Origin: Bacteroidales bacterium
GTDB taxonomy: Bacteria > Bacteroidota > Bacteroidia > Bacteroidales > ML635J-15
DNA length: 11,936 nucleotides
Reading direction: 5' to 3'
Assembly (NCBI GenBank): GCA_028696755.1
Contig: JAQVGK010000051.1
Coordinates: 1-11,936 of the forward strand
Made by a program: the position numbers and the translations under genes. Each line of letters begins with the position of its first letter. Position 1 is the first letter of the stretch. This document shows positions 1 through 6,930 of this stretch, one piece after another. The notes below the pieces were generated by a model, which was given only the letters and a program-made list of their open reading frames with translations, was not told where the DNA came from and did no database searches.

Positions 1-1089
1 TGGAAAGAAATACAAAAAGGGAACAATATATTAATTGCTTCTCCAAGAAGAGTTGGCAAAACATCCGTAATGAAATATTTAACTGAACATCCAAAAACAG
101 GATATAAGTTAGTATTTAGGAATGTGCAAGGGATCGATGACGAGACTCAGTTTTACAAGGCTATTTACGAATTAATAATCCTTTGTTTAAGCAAATTTAG
201 GAGCAACAAGGCAATGATAACAAGCTATTTTGCACAAAATAAAATTTCTGAGATAAGTTCAACTGGCTTCAAAATAGAATCTAAAGGGATTAATTATCTT
301 TTAGAAATTAACAAATTAATTCCTCAACTTGATGCAAAAGGAGAAAGCATAGTGTTGTTGATTGACGAGTTGCCAGAAGTCCTTCATAATCTTTTTAAGA
401 AAGATAAAAAAGATGTGGCTCTGGGCATTTTAAAAAATCTCAGACATTGGAGGCAGGAGGATGGATTTAAGAAGATTCAATTTGTGCTCGCAGGTTCGAT
501 AGGAATACATTATGTGGTTAGCTTAATTGGTGGGCGCACATCTGATATAAATGACTTAAACAAAATTTATTACAGGCCTTTGGATGATGGTGAGTTTGGT
601 AATTACATTAAATGGGTTACTGATGATGCAACAATACAATATAATTCAGAATTACAGGCTTACCTAAAAATGAAAATTAAGTATTTTGTACCGTATTTTA
701 TAAATTTAATAATTGATGAAATAGACAGTTCTTGCCAAAGAAACAACAGATTGGTAATAGAAGAGAAAGATATTGATGACGCATTCTTAAGAATCATTAA
801 ACACAACGATCATTTTTCCGACTGGAAGAAAAGATTATCGGATTATATGCCTGAAAAAGATTTTTGTTTTGTTAATGAAATTCTTGCCCATATTGCTCAC
901 AAGCATAAAATCTCAATACAGGAAATCTACGATAAGGCGACTAAATATGAAAAAACCTTAGAATACATGGAGTTAATTTCGGACTTGGAACAAGATGGAT
1001 ACATCGTTGAACACGATGATAAATACATTTTCATATCACCTTTTTTAAAAGAATACTGGAAACGCACTAATCCTATTTACCATGAATAA
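1..1089 (+). CDS. P-loop ATPase with C-terminal winged-helix-like segment, 5' end cut by window edge
   Basis: The frame is open from base 1, so the true start lies outside the window; the first in-frame ATG (70) is inside the ATPase core and is not a credible start. The Walker A motif SPRRVGKTS is encoded at 40-66, upstream of that ATG. A Walker B strand VLLIDELPEVL lies at 352-384, and a sensor-like FVLAGSIGIHYVV follows at about 484-522. This arrangement resembles the archaeal-type/COG1672-like AAA+ (STAND-related) ATPases common in Bacteroidota. The last ~90 residues look like a winged helix ending in a strand and SPFLKEYWKR. No nuclease, protease, transmembrane or other effector domain is visible. 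The stop overlaps the start of the next gene by 8 bases, so the two are almost surely co-translated. The cellular role is unknown; a defence or stress-sensing ATPase is possible, but that is inference from family and pairing only. Confidence 0.85.
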   Translation, partial: WKEIQKGNNILIASPRRVGKTSVMKYLTEHPKTGYKLVFRNVQGIDDETQFYKAIYELIILCLSKFRSNKAMITSYFAQNKISEISSTGFKIESKGINYLLEINKLIPQLDAKGESIVLLIDELPEVLHNLFKKDKKDVALGILKNLRHWRQEDGFKKIQFVLAGSIGIHYVVSLIGGRTSDINDLNKIYYRPLDDGEFGNYIKWVTDDATIQYNSELQAYLKMKIKYFVPYFINLIIDEIDSSCQRNNRLVIEEKDIDDAFLRIIKHNDHFSDWKKRLSDYMPEKDFCFVNEILAHIAHKHKISIQEIYDKATKYEKTLEYMELISDLEQDGYIVEHDDKYIFISPFLKEYWKRTNPIYHE

Positions 1090-2854
1090 TAACAAAAACG
1101 ATAAAGCAAATTGGTTTATTGACCAATTAAATTTATATCAAACTGCAAATAGTGACCACAATTTTATAAGAGATAATTTTGTAATCCGAAAAGTTGAATT
1201 CTCAAGAATAATTAATTCTTTAATTGATAAAGATTCAAACGATCCTCTACAATGTGAACTTATTTTGGGACGAAGAGGTAGCGGGAAGTCAACTTTGCTA
1301 AAAAGAATTGAAATCGAAATACTCGAAAACAAAAGTTTAAACAGAAAATATATTCCTATTAATTTAGCGGAAGAACAAGCTGGAATATACCGTTTACTTG
1401 ATTTATGGGAACAAGTTATTGAAGAATTAGCGTGTCAAAAATCAGAACAAATAACCATTAAACACTATAGCGACTTTACTAACATTCAGGAGTACACAAG
1501 ATACTTATATCAAATAATTCACAACTGTTGTTCAAAAGATAACAAAAAAATTGTACTTCTTTTAGACAACTTCGACAGAATAATAGAAAACTTCTCTGAT
1601 GATGGAAATCTTTTAAGAGAAACACTTATCAACTATAATGATATTGCTATTATTGCTGCAAGTACCAGAATGGATGAATATTTTTGGAGATATGACATGC
1701 CTTTTTATGAATTTTTCAGACGACACAGATTGGAAGCATTGAATAAACACGAAATTTCAAATTTAATTCAACATTGGAGCAAAACATTAGATTTGCCTGA
1801 GTTAAAAACTTTTGAAATAAACAATCTTGGGAAAATTGAAAACATTAGAATTCTTACTGATGGACTTCCTAGGACTTTACAATTCTTTATTCAAATGGTT
1901 TTACAAAATTCCAATTCGACAAGCTATGAGTATCTTAATAAAATTATGGACAATGTTACTCCTCTTTATCAAGAAAGATTAACTAATCTACCTGCACAGC
2001 TTCGAAAAATCGTTCTTGAAATGGCTTTTATTTGGGAGGCCAGTAACACAAAGCAATTATCCGAGAAATGCAAAATGGAAAGCAAGTTAATTTCTGCAAA
2101 TCTAAAAACCCTAGTAGATAAAGGAATTGTTGACAAAATCGAAACATCAAAAAAAAATCACTTATATAGGTTATCTGAACGCTTCTTTAATTTATGGCTA
2201 ATTGTTACACAAGGCAATCCAGAACAAAAACGAAAAGCTAAATGGCTAAGTATTTTTATAGAAAAGTGGTATGATTCAACTGATGCAAATGATATTGACC
2301 AAAAAAACATCACAAAATTAGGAACTTATCAATTCAATATTGTTGAGAAAAAAAATCAACTAAAAGAATCAAATCAAAGCAATTATTTAACTAGCAGAGA
2401 GAGTAACCACGATATAGTTAGCGATGATGATGATCACAATCTTGCAGTATTATATTATAAACAAAATCTAAAAAAAGAAGACTCTCTTAAATATGTCAGA
2501 ATGTATGACAAAGAATCAGCCTCAAAAATAATCATTGAAATATGGAACGGTATTTTTAATAATATTGAGCAACGATCGATTTCTTTGGCCAAAGAATCAA
2601 TTGATTACTTTGATGATTTTATCTTCGATTTATTGGTACATCAACAAAAAGCTTTAGTTTTCAGACTATTTAACAATAATGATTTTGGGACAGAACTACA
2701 GAATAGATTTAATATTTTATATTATGTGAATCTAATTATTAACAACATTGAGGTGGATAATGTAACCTTAAAAATTCCACCAGAAATAGAATCAATTGTT
2801 TACAGTTTAATTAATCAAATAGATGAGAAGCAAAAGTTTTACGGATATAAATAA
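1082..2854 (+). CDS. Second P-loop ATPase of the pair (AAA/STAND-like) with winged helix and alpha-helical C-terminal region
   Basis: A 590-residue protein starting inside the end of the preceding ATPase gene (8-base overlap), so expression is coupled. It has Walker A GRRGSGKST at residues 63-71, Walker B IVLLLDNFDR at about 157-166, a sensor-like strand IAIIAASTR at 188-196 and a GLPR motif at 261-264, as in STAND/archaeal-type AAA ATPases. Residues about 300-372 read as a winged helix ending in LYRLSERFFNLWL, a signature of this family. Residues about 400-590 are mostly helical and lack a recognised catalytic motif; a stretch near 450-490 could be a degenerate TPR-like repeat. The gene is very A-rich, with many AAA/AAT codons compared with the cyd and ffh genes, which may point to separate ancestry. 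It could work as a hetero-oligomer with its neighbour. Function unknown; I infer a nucleotide-driven switch or sensor. Confidence 0.85.
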   Translation: MNNNKNDKANWFIDQLNLYQTANSDHNFIRDNFVIRKVEFSRIINSLIDKDSNDPLQCELILGRRGSGKSTLLKRIEIEILENKSLNRKYIPINLAEEQAGIYRLLDLWEQVIEELACQKSEQITIKHYSDFTNIQEYTRYLYQIIHNCCSKDNKKIVLLLDNFDRIIENFSDDGNLLRETLINYNDIAIIAASTRMDEYFWRYDMPFYEFFRRHRLEALNKHEISNLIQHWSKTLDLPELKTFEINNLGKIENIRILTDGLPRTLQFFIQMVLQNSNSTSYEYLNKIMDNVTPLYQERLTNLPAQLRKIVLEMAFIWEASNTKQLSEKCKMESKLISANLKTLVDKGIVDKIETSKKNHLYRLSERFFNLWLIVTQGNPEQKRKAKWLSIFIEKWYDSTDANDIDQKNITKLGTYQFNIVEKKNQLKESNQSNYLTSRESNHDIVSDDDDHNLAVLYYKQNLKKEDSLKYVRMYDKESASKIIIEIWNGIFNNIEQRSISLAKESIDYFDDFIFDLLVHQQKALVFRLFNNNDFGTELQNRFNILYYVNLIINNIEVDNVTLKIPPEIESIVYSLINQIDEKQKFYGYK

Positions 2855-2855
2855 A

Positions 2856-2875
2856 AAAGAGCCCGTAGGCTCTTT
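2856..2875. terminator. Bidirectional intrinsic terminator between convergent genes
   Basis: An 8-base perfect stem (AAAGAGCC / GGCTCTTT) with a 4-base loop sits directly after the second ATPase stop codon and 15 bases before the stop of the convergent aldolase-like gene. On the - strand the stem is followed by TTTTTTAT, a good T tract, so it should end the cyd operon transcript. On the + strand the following sequence is also T-rich though interrupted, so it probably serves the ATPase pair as well. Confidence 0.85.
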
Positions 2876-2889
2876 AATCAATTTTATTC

Positions 2890-3807
2890 TTACATCGACA
2901 CAAATCTCTTAGCCGCTACATATTCCTGCGGACTGATAAACACTTTGCTATCAGGCATAATCGTATATCCTCGTCCTTCTGGATTGTACTTTTCGAAAAG
3001 CTCTACCACCTTATTTGCATAATCGGTAATATTTGTATTCTCGAGTAAGTTGAGTTCTCTCACGTTTATCAAATCAGTATCCTTAAATGTAAAGCATGTG
3101 GTACTTTGCTGAGTATTTAAGCTTATCTGTCCCCAGTTCTCGAAAAATCTACTGGTATTTTTTAGCATTAACTTAAAATGCATTGTATGATTCACATTAA
3201 GATAAACCGAATTGATAAATCCAATTTTCTCTTCTTTACAAAGTTTCTCAAACTTCTGAATCCAGAACCAGTATCTAGGATTATCCTGATGAATAAATGG
3301 GAAGATATTACAATTAAGGTTATAATCGCAATGACCAAATGCAATGTTTTTAAACTTTGGGTGCTTAAACCTGATAATCTCTTCTAAATTTGTGTAAGCA
3401 TCGTTACTTTCGATAATTGGAATTACTTCGTCAAACCTCAAATTTTCATTCTCCTTCAGAAATTTCTCGAGTATCTCGGCAGAATGACAGTTAGACAAGA
3501 AAACACATTTGAATTTAATGTCGCCTAATGCATTAAGAGCTTGAATATCATCAAAATAACGATTGTTTCCATACTCATTAATACGAAATCCTAACCAAGC
3601 CTTGAGAATTTTAACCTTGTATTTAGTTACCAGTCCAACAACCTTATCTCGATAATCAGATTTGTAACGATTAGTATCATTTTTCTTAAAATCGATGATA
3701 CTGTCCTCAAAATCGAAACATGAAACTGTGTTCTGCTCAGCTAATTGTCTGTGAAATTCAACAAATGAATCCTCTTTAAACTTAATGAACTGGTAAGAAG
3801 TAATCAT
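2890..3807 (-). CDS. HpcH/HpaI aldolase / citrate lyase beta-subunit-like protein
   Basis: A 305-residue protein resembling the CitE/HpcH TIM-barrel lyase family, whose members act on CoA-thioesters or on small oxo-acids in a metal-dependent way. Family-type segments appear in the right order: FDFEDS at residues 31-36 (CitE 'DLED'), FRIN at 74-77 (the 'VRVN' arginine strand), IPIIES at 129-134 (the 'IET' glutamate) and FGHCDYN at 157-163 (the 'G..D' acid). The putative metal-binding Glu and Asp and the Arg are therefore present, although overall divergence is high. I chose the ATG at 3807. A longer reading from a TTG at 3834 would overlap the small ORF upstream by 23 bases, whereas the ATG starts 4 bases after that ORF's stop. 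No separate promoter was seen, so it is probably the last gene of the cyd operon. Substrate unknown; the cyd link is by position only. Confidence 0.75.
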   Translation of the reverse strand: MITSYQFIKFKEDSFVEFHRQLAEQNTVSCFDFEDSIIDFKKNDTNRYKSDYRDKVVGLVTKYKVKILKAWLGFRINEYGNNRYFDDIQALNALGDIKFKCVFLSNCHSAEILEKFLKENENLRFDEVIPIIESNDAYTNLEEIIRFKHPKFKNIAFGHCDYNLNCNIFPFIHQDNPRYWFWIQKFEKLCKEEKIGFINSVYLNVNHTMHFKLMLKNTSRFFENWGQISLNTQQSTTCFTFKDTDLINVRELNLLENTNITDYANKVVELFEKYNPEGRGYTIMPDSKVFISPQEYVAAKRFVSM

Positions 3808-3811
3808 AATA

Positions 3812-3937
3812 TTAAGGGTTAACGGTTTTCTCAAGATTTTTATGGAAGATCTTGATTGCTATCAAGCATAACCTATAGCTTATATAAATAATTACAGGCC
3901 ACGCGATAAAACTAATAATTTCTTTAGCATATTCCAT
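3812..3937 (-). CDS. 41-residue single-span membrane protein following cydB (CydX-like candidate)
   Basis: This short ORF starts with ATG 11 bases after the cydB stop codon and ends with TAA 4 bases before the ATG of the aldolase-like gene, so it fits the operon closely. The protein begins MEYAKEIIS, has a hydrophobic stretch at about residues 7-31 containing a Trp-Pro pair (13-14) and several Tyr/Ile, then a basic tail with His and Lys residues. By the positive-inside rule the C-terminus would be cytoplasmic. Many cytochrome bd oxidases have a third subunit of 30-50 residues with one membrane helix encoded after cydB (CydX, about 37 residues in E. coli). Length, position and topology agree with that role, but I see no clear sequence match to the CydX N-terminal motif (WYFAW-like). 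The function is therefore inference; it could also be a chance ORF, though the tight spacing on both sides argues against this. Confidence 0.6.
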   Translation of the reverse strand: MEYAKEIISFIAWPVIIYISYRLCLIAIKIFHKNLEKTVNP

Positions 3938-3948
3938 AAGGCGCAAAT

Positions 3949-5088
3949 TTAATAAGTTATTTCATTTTTATCAACAATTTCTTCATGAGTTATCTTCTTT
4001 TTATTTATTGCTCTCCATGCATAGACTATATAAGCCAGTACGAATGGGATAAGTAAAGAAACTATACTCATTGTTTTTAGGGTAAACAAAGACGAACTTG
4101 CATTTGTAATTGTAAGTGAACTTTGTAAATCGTGAGATGATGGGTAAAAGGCTGTGTTATTCCAACCAGCGACCAAAAGAACTGCCAATACTGTAAATAC
4201 TGTTCCAGGAGCAACAAGCCAAAAACCTTTATCACATTGCTTTTTACTTAATAAAGTTTTAATAATTCCAAACAACACAGCAACAACACCAACTAAAAGC
4301 ATTACTAAAACAACAGGCATTTCGAGTAAGTTATTGAGGTATTTATATTTTTCCATATATACGACTCCATTTGCATCGACAGCAAAACCTTCTTTCAGAA
4401 CCAACCATATTACGAAAGCAAGGAAGAAAATCAGAAATGGAACGGTGTTAATTAGCAAGTGCTTTTTTGCGCGTTTGTAGATCTCGTCGTGACTAATTGT
4501 CATCATAAAATACAATATACCTAAAATGCGAGCTAGGAAGAAAATTGCCAAACCAAGCGCTACATTATGCCAATTAAGAACTGCTTCGAGCCCACGTGCA
4601 GGGCTATGCCAAGTAACGCTTTTAAATTCACTTATGGAAAATTCGGCACCATTAAACATTGTTCCAACTACTGTTCCGATAAGAATTGTTCCAAGCAGAC
4701 CATTAATAAATAGTAGAATTTCAAAAAAGCGGGCACCGAAAACATTTCCAGCTTTCGATCTAAATTCATAAGAAACAGCTTGAATTGTGAACGCGAGCAA
4801 TAGAGCCATCCATGCCCAGTATGCTCCACCGAAACTGCTAGAATAAAACAGAGGGAACGAAGCAAAAAAGGCTCCACCAAATGTTACAAGTGTTGTAAAA
4901 GTAAATTCCCATTTACGACCGAGTGTATTTATAAGCATTTTTCGTTCGGTTTCATTCTTTGCAATTGTAAAAATAAGTGTTTGTCCACCTTGTACGAAAA
5001 GAAGAAAAACAAGAAGTGCGCCCAGCAATGATACTAGAAACCACCAGTATTGCTGAAAAAATAAATGACTCATTTGTAGTGTTATCAT
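3949..5088 (-). CDS. cydB: Cytochrome bd ubiquinol oxidase subunit II
   Basis: A polytopic membrane protein of 379 residues, within the usual CydB length, with hydrophobic helices across its whole length. It partners CydA in the cytoplasmic-membrane oxidase that passes electrons from quinol to oxygen without proton pumping. Recognisable CydB segments are the N-terminal helix with YWWFLVSLLGALL, GRKWEFTFTTLVTFGGAFF (residues 57-75; family region with conserved W and GGA(L/F)FA) and FYSSSFGGAYW. The ATG at 5088 overlaps the cydA TGA in an ATGA arrangement, indicating translational coupling. A second ATG five codons in (before SHLFFQQ) is an alternative start. The sequence diverges from E. coli CydB, as expected for a Bacteroidota enzyme. 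A 41-codon membrane ORF follows after 11 bases. Confidence 0.95.
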   Translation of the reverse strand: MITLQMSHLFFQQYWWFLVSLLGALLVFLLFVQGGQTLIFTIAKNETERKMLINTLGRKWEFTFTTLVTFGGAFFASFPLFYSSSFGGAYWAWMALLLAFTIQAVSYEFRSKAGNVFGARFFEILLFINGLLGTILIGTVVGTMFNGAEFSISEFKSVTWHSPARGLEAVLNWHNVALGLAIFFLARILGILYFMMTISHDEIYKRAKKHLLINTVPFLIFFLAFVIWLVLKEGFAVDANGVVYMEKYKYLNNLLEMPVVLVMLLVGVVAVLFGIIKTLLSKKQCDKGFWLVAPGTVFTVLAVLLVAGWNNTAFYPSSHDLQSSLTITNASSSLFTLKTMSIVSLLIPFVLAYIVYAWRAINKKKITHEEIVDKNEITY

Positions 5089-6662
5089 AATTCGGTTCCT
5101 CCATTATTTTCCGACTTTTCAGGGCCGGTTTTGATAAATTTAATCATTATGCTAAGCTCTGCAATTAGTAATGCTGTGAAAATTGCTGTAAAAATCCAGA
5201 ATGTTGCCTGAACAGAAGAAGCTGTAATATCTGTAACGCCAGCACCAACTGGCATCAAATCCTGAACTATCCAAGGCTGACGACCAAGTTCTGCGACAAT
5301 CCAACCAGATTGAGAAGCAATAAACGCAAGTGGAATTCCAACTATACCTATGATATATAAGAGCTTTGAAAATTTGAAATTCTCGATTTTGTTTTTCATG
5401 CTAAGCCATCCGAATACAAGGAAAATAACAACAAACAATGTTCCGAGAATAACCATGATATGGAAACTGTAGAAAACCAGCGGAACATTTGGAACCACAT
5501 CTTCGGGCTTTTCGAGATATGAATAGCCGTAATGAGGGAATGTTGCTTTGAAAATCTTTAGCTGTTCGGCAGCAGCAACCTCATCATTAGCCTTTTTTGC
5601 AGCTTTAAAAGCTACCAAAGCATTGTATGACGAATCGCCCAAAGCCATTCGCTGCTCAACCGACAAGATGTTTTTCTCAGGATTTCCCTGTACAAGGTCG
5701 TTAATTCCAGGAACATAAGTTTTTGTATCGAAGCTTATCAAATATGATAACATTCCTTTAAATCCAATCTTAAAAAGAAATGGATCTTCATCATTATTAA
5801 CATCTTTCTTCGGATTTAGAACAGCAATCCCAATCAATTCGGCTTCTTCGCCCCCATTGTACAAGCCTTCCATTGCAGCAAGTTTCATTGGCTGATGTTT
5901 TGCCACCTCAACTGCAGAACCGTGACCTGTGTACATAGTCATAAAAATCCCAATAAGTCCGAACACCGATGCAATAATGATACTTCTCTTCGCAAGCAAT
6001 GCCTCACGTTTGCGTAAGAGATAATATGAACTAACACCAATAACAAATAAAGCAGCTAAAGTATAACCACTAAAAACAGTGTGCAAGAATTTATTTATGG
6101 CAATCGGTGAAAATAATACTGCCCAAAAATCAACCATTTCGCTTCTTACTGTTTCGGGATTGAACTCCATGCCAACAGGACTTTGCATCCAAGCATTGGC
6201 AACTAAAATCCATAAAGCCGAGATATTTGCTCCTAATGCAGTTAGCCAAGTGGCTGTAAGGTGGAATTTTTTACCTACTTTGTTCCAGCCAAAAAACATT
6301 ACCGCAATAAAAGTGGATTCTAAAAAGAAAGCCATAATACCTTCGATTGCTAATGGAGCTCCAAAAATATCGCCCACAAACCATGAATAATTCGACCAGT
6401 TGGTTCCAAATTCAAACTCCATAATCAATCCCGTGGCAACACCAATGGCAAAATTAATCCCGAAAAGCTTCATCCAGAATTTTGTAATACGTTTCCATTC
6501 CGGATCGCCAGTTTTCACATAGATCGACTCCATTATCGCTATTACAAAGAGTAATCCCAGCGTTAATGGCACAAAAATCCAGTGATACATAGCAGTTAGA
6601 GCAAATTGTGCCCTCGACCAGTCAACTAAAGACGGATCAATGTTTAACAGTAGCTGTGTCAT
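5085..6662 (-). CDS. cydA: Cytochrome bd ubiquinol oxidase subunit I
   Basis: A 525-residue heme-bearing subunit of cytochrome bd, a high-affinity quinol oxidase of the cytoplasmic membrane used in microaerobic respiration and oxygen scavenging. Key residues align by motif with E. coli CydA. His27 in MYHWIFVPLTLGL matches the N-terminal heme ligand His19. His194 in NKFLHTVFSGY and Met403 in FYSFHIMVILG match the heme b558 ligands His186 and Met393. Glu458 in GWIVAELGRQPW matches Glu445. The quinol-binding Q-loop begins at GHGSAVEVAKHQPMKLAAME (246-265) and retains the KLAA.E signature. A long soluble insert follows (about 270-395), giving a length like the long-Q-loop type but with lineage-specific sequence. 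The start ATG follows an A-rich leader without a clear Shine-Dalgarno, normal for Bacteroidota. It is the first main gene of the operon and overlaps cydB by 4 bases. Confidence 0.97.
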   Translation of the reverse strand: MTQLLLNIDPSLVDWSRAQFALTAMYHWIFVPLTLGLLFVIAIMESIYVKTGDPEWKRITKFWMKLFGINFAIGVATGLIMEFEFGTNWSNYSWFVGDIFGAPLAIEGIMAFFLESTFIAVMFFGWNKVGKKFHLTATWLTALGANISALWILVANAWMQSPVGMEFNPETVRSEMVDFWAVLFSPIAINKFLHTVFSGYTLAALFVIGVSSYYLLRKREALLAKRSIIIASVFGLIGIFMTMYTGHGSAVEVAKHQPMKLAAMEGLYNGGEEAELIGIAVLNPKKDVNNDEDPFLFKIGFKGMLSYLISFDTKTYVPGINDLVQGNPEKNILSVEQRMALGDSSYNALVAFKAAKKANDEVAAAEQLKIFKATFPHYGYSYLEKPEDVVPNVPLVFYSFHIMVILGTLFVVIFLVFGWLSMKNKIENFKFSKLLYIIGIVGIPLAFIASQSGWIVAELGRQPWIVQDLMPVGAGVTDITASSVQATFWIFTAIFTALLIAELSIMIKFIKTGPEKSENNGGTEL

Positions 6663-6713
6663 TTTGTGATTTTTTTAGTTAATTTATTATTGTGCTCTCA
6701 CTTATTTCTAATA

Positions 6714-6812
6714 TTATTTTGCTTGCATAGAAACTTTAACCGAGTTTGACATTTCAACAATAGCCCTGCACAAATTCACCGAGAACGAAACTTCTATTCC
6801 TGAAAGTCGCAT
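6714..6812 (-). CDS. Possible 32-codon leader ORF upstream of cydA
   Basis: Within the cydA leader there is an ORF of 32 codons (beginning MRLSGIEVSF, ending SMQAK). It is preceded by a 6-codon ORF (ATG at 6832, peptide MCFSEF) whose TGA overlaps the ATG at 6812 in a TGATG arrangement. The ORF ends 51 bases before the cydA ATG. This layout could be a translated leader that controls cydA expression, a small protein gene, or chance. I recognise no family. No ribosome binding site can be argued for, as Bacteroidota rarely show one. Confidence 0.25.
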   Translation of the reverse strand: MRLSGIEVSFSVNLCRAIVEMSNSVKVSMQAK

Positions 6813-6896
6813 CAAAATTCGGAGAAACACATATTTTCTATGCAATAAATCCGAAAAATCCTAATCAATAAGTCAATTTAAACAAGCTTTTCGGTA

Positions 6897-6927
6897 CAAA
6901 TATACCAATATAATTTATTTATGCAAA
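6897..6927 (-). promoter_or_regulatory. Bacteroidota-type promoter for the cyd operon
   Basis: On the - strand, TTTG (6927-6924) is followed after 19 bases by TATATTTG (6904-6897), an exact match to the Bacteroidota sigma-ABfr consensus TTTG-N19-21-TAnnTTTG. Transcription would start near 6890, giving a leader of about 230 bases before cydA. The -33 box lies only 4 bases beyond the hydE stop codon, so cydAB is probably transcribed separately from hydE. No terminator hairpin was seen after hydE, so read-through is possible. Confidence 0.65.
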
Positions 6928-6930
6928 TTT

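Noticed and set aside
70..72. ATG at 70 as the start of the first ATPase
   Set aside because: It falls just after the Walker A motif, which is in the same open frame at 40-66; the gene begins outside the window.
3808..3834. TTG start extending the aldolase-like protein by nine residues
   Set aside because: It would overlap the small membrane ORF by 23 bases. The ATG at 3807 follows that ORF by 4 bases and gives a natural N-terminus.
4154..4480. Antisense ORFs within cydB, cydA, hydE, folD and ffh
   Set aside because: All are shadows of strongly supported genes on the other strand and show no domain or independent start signals.
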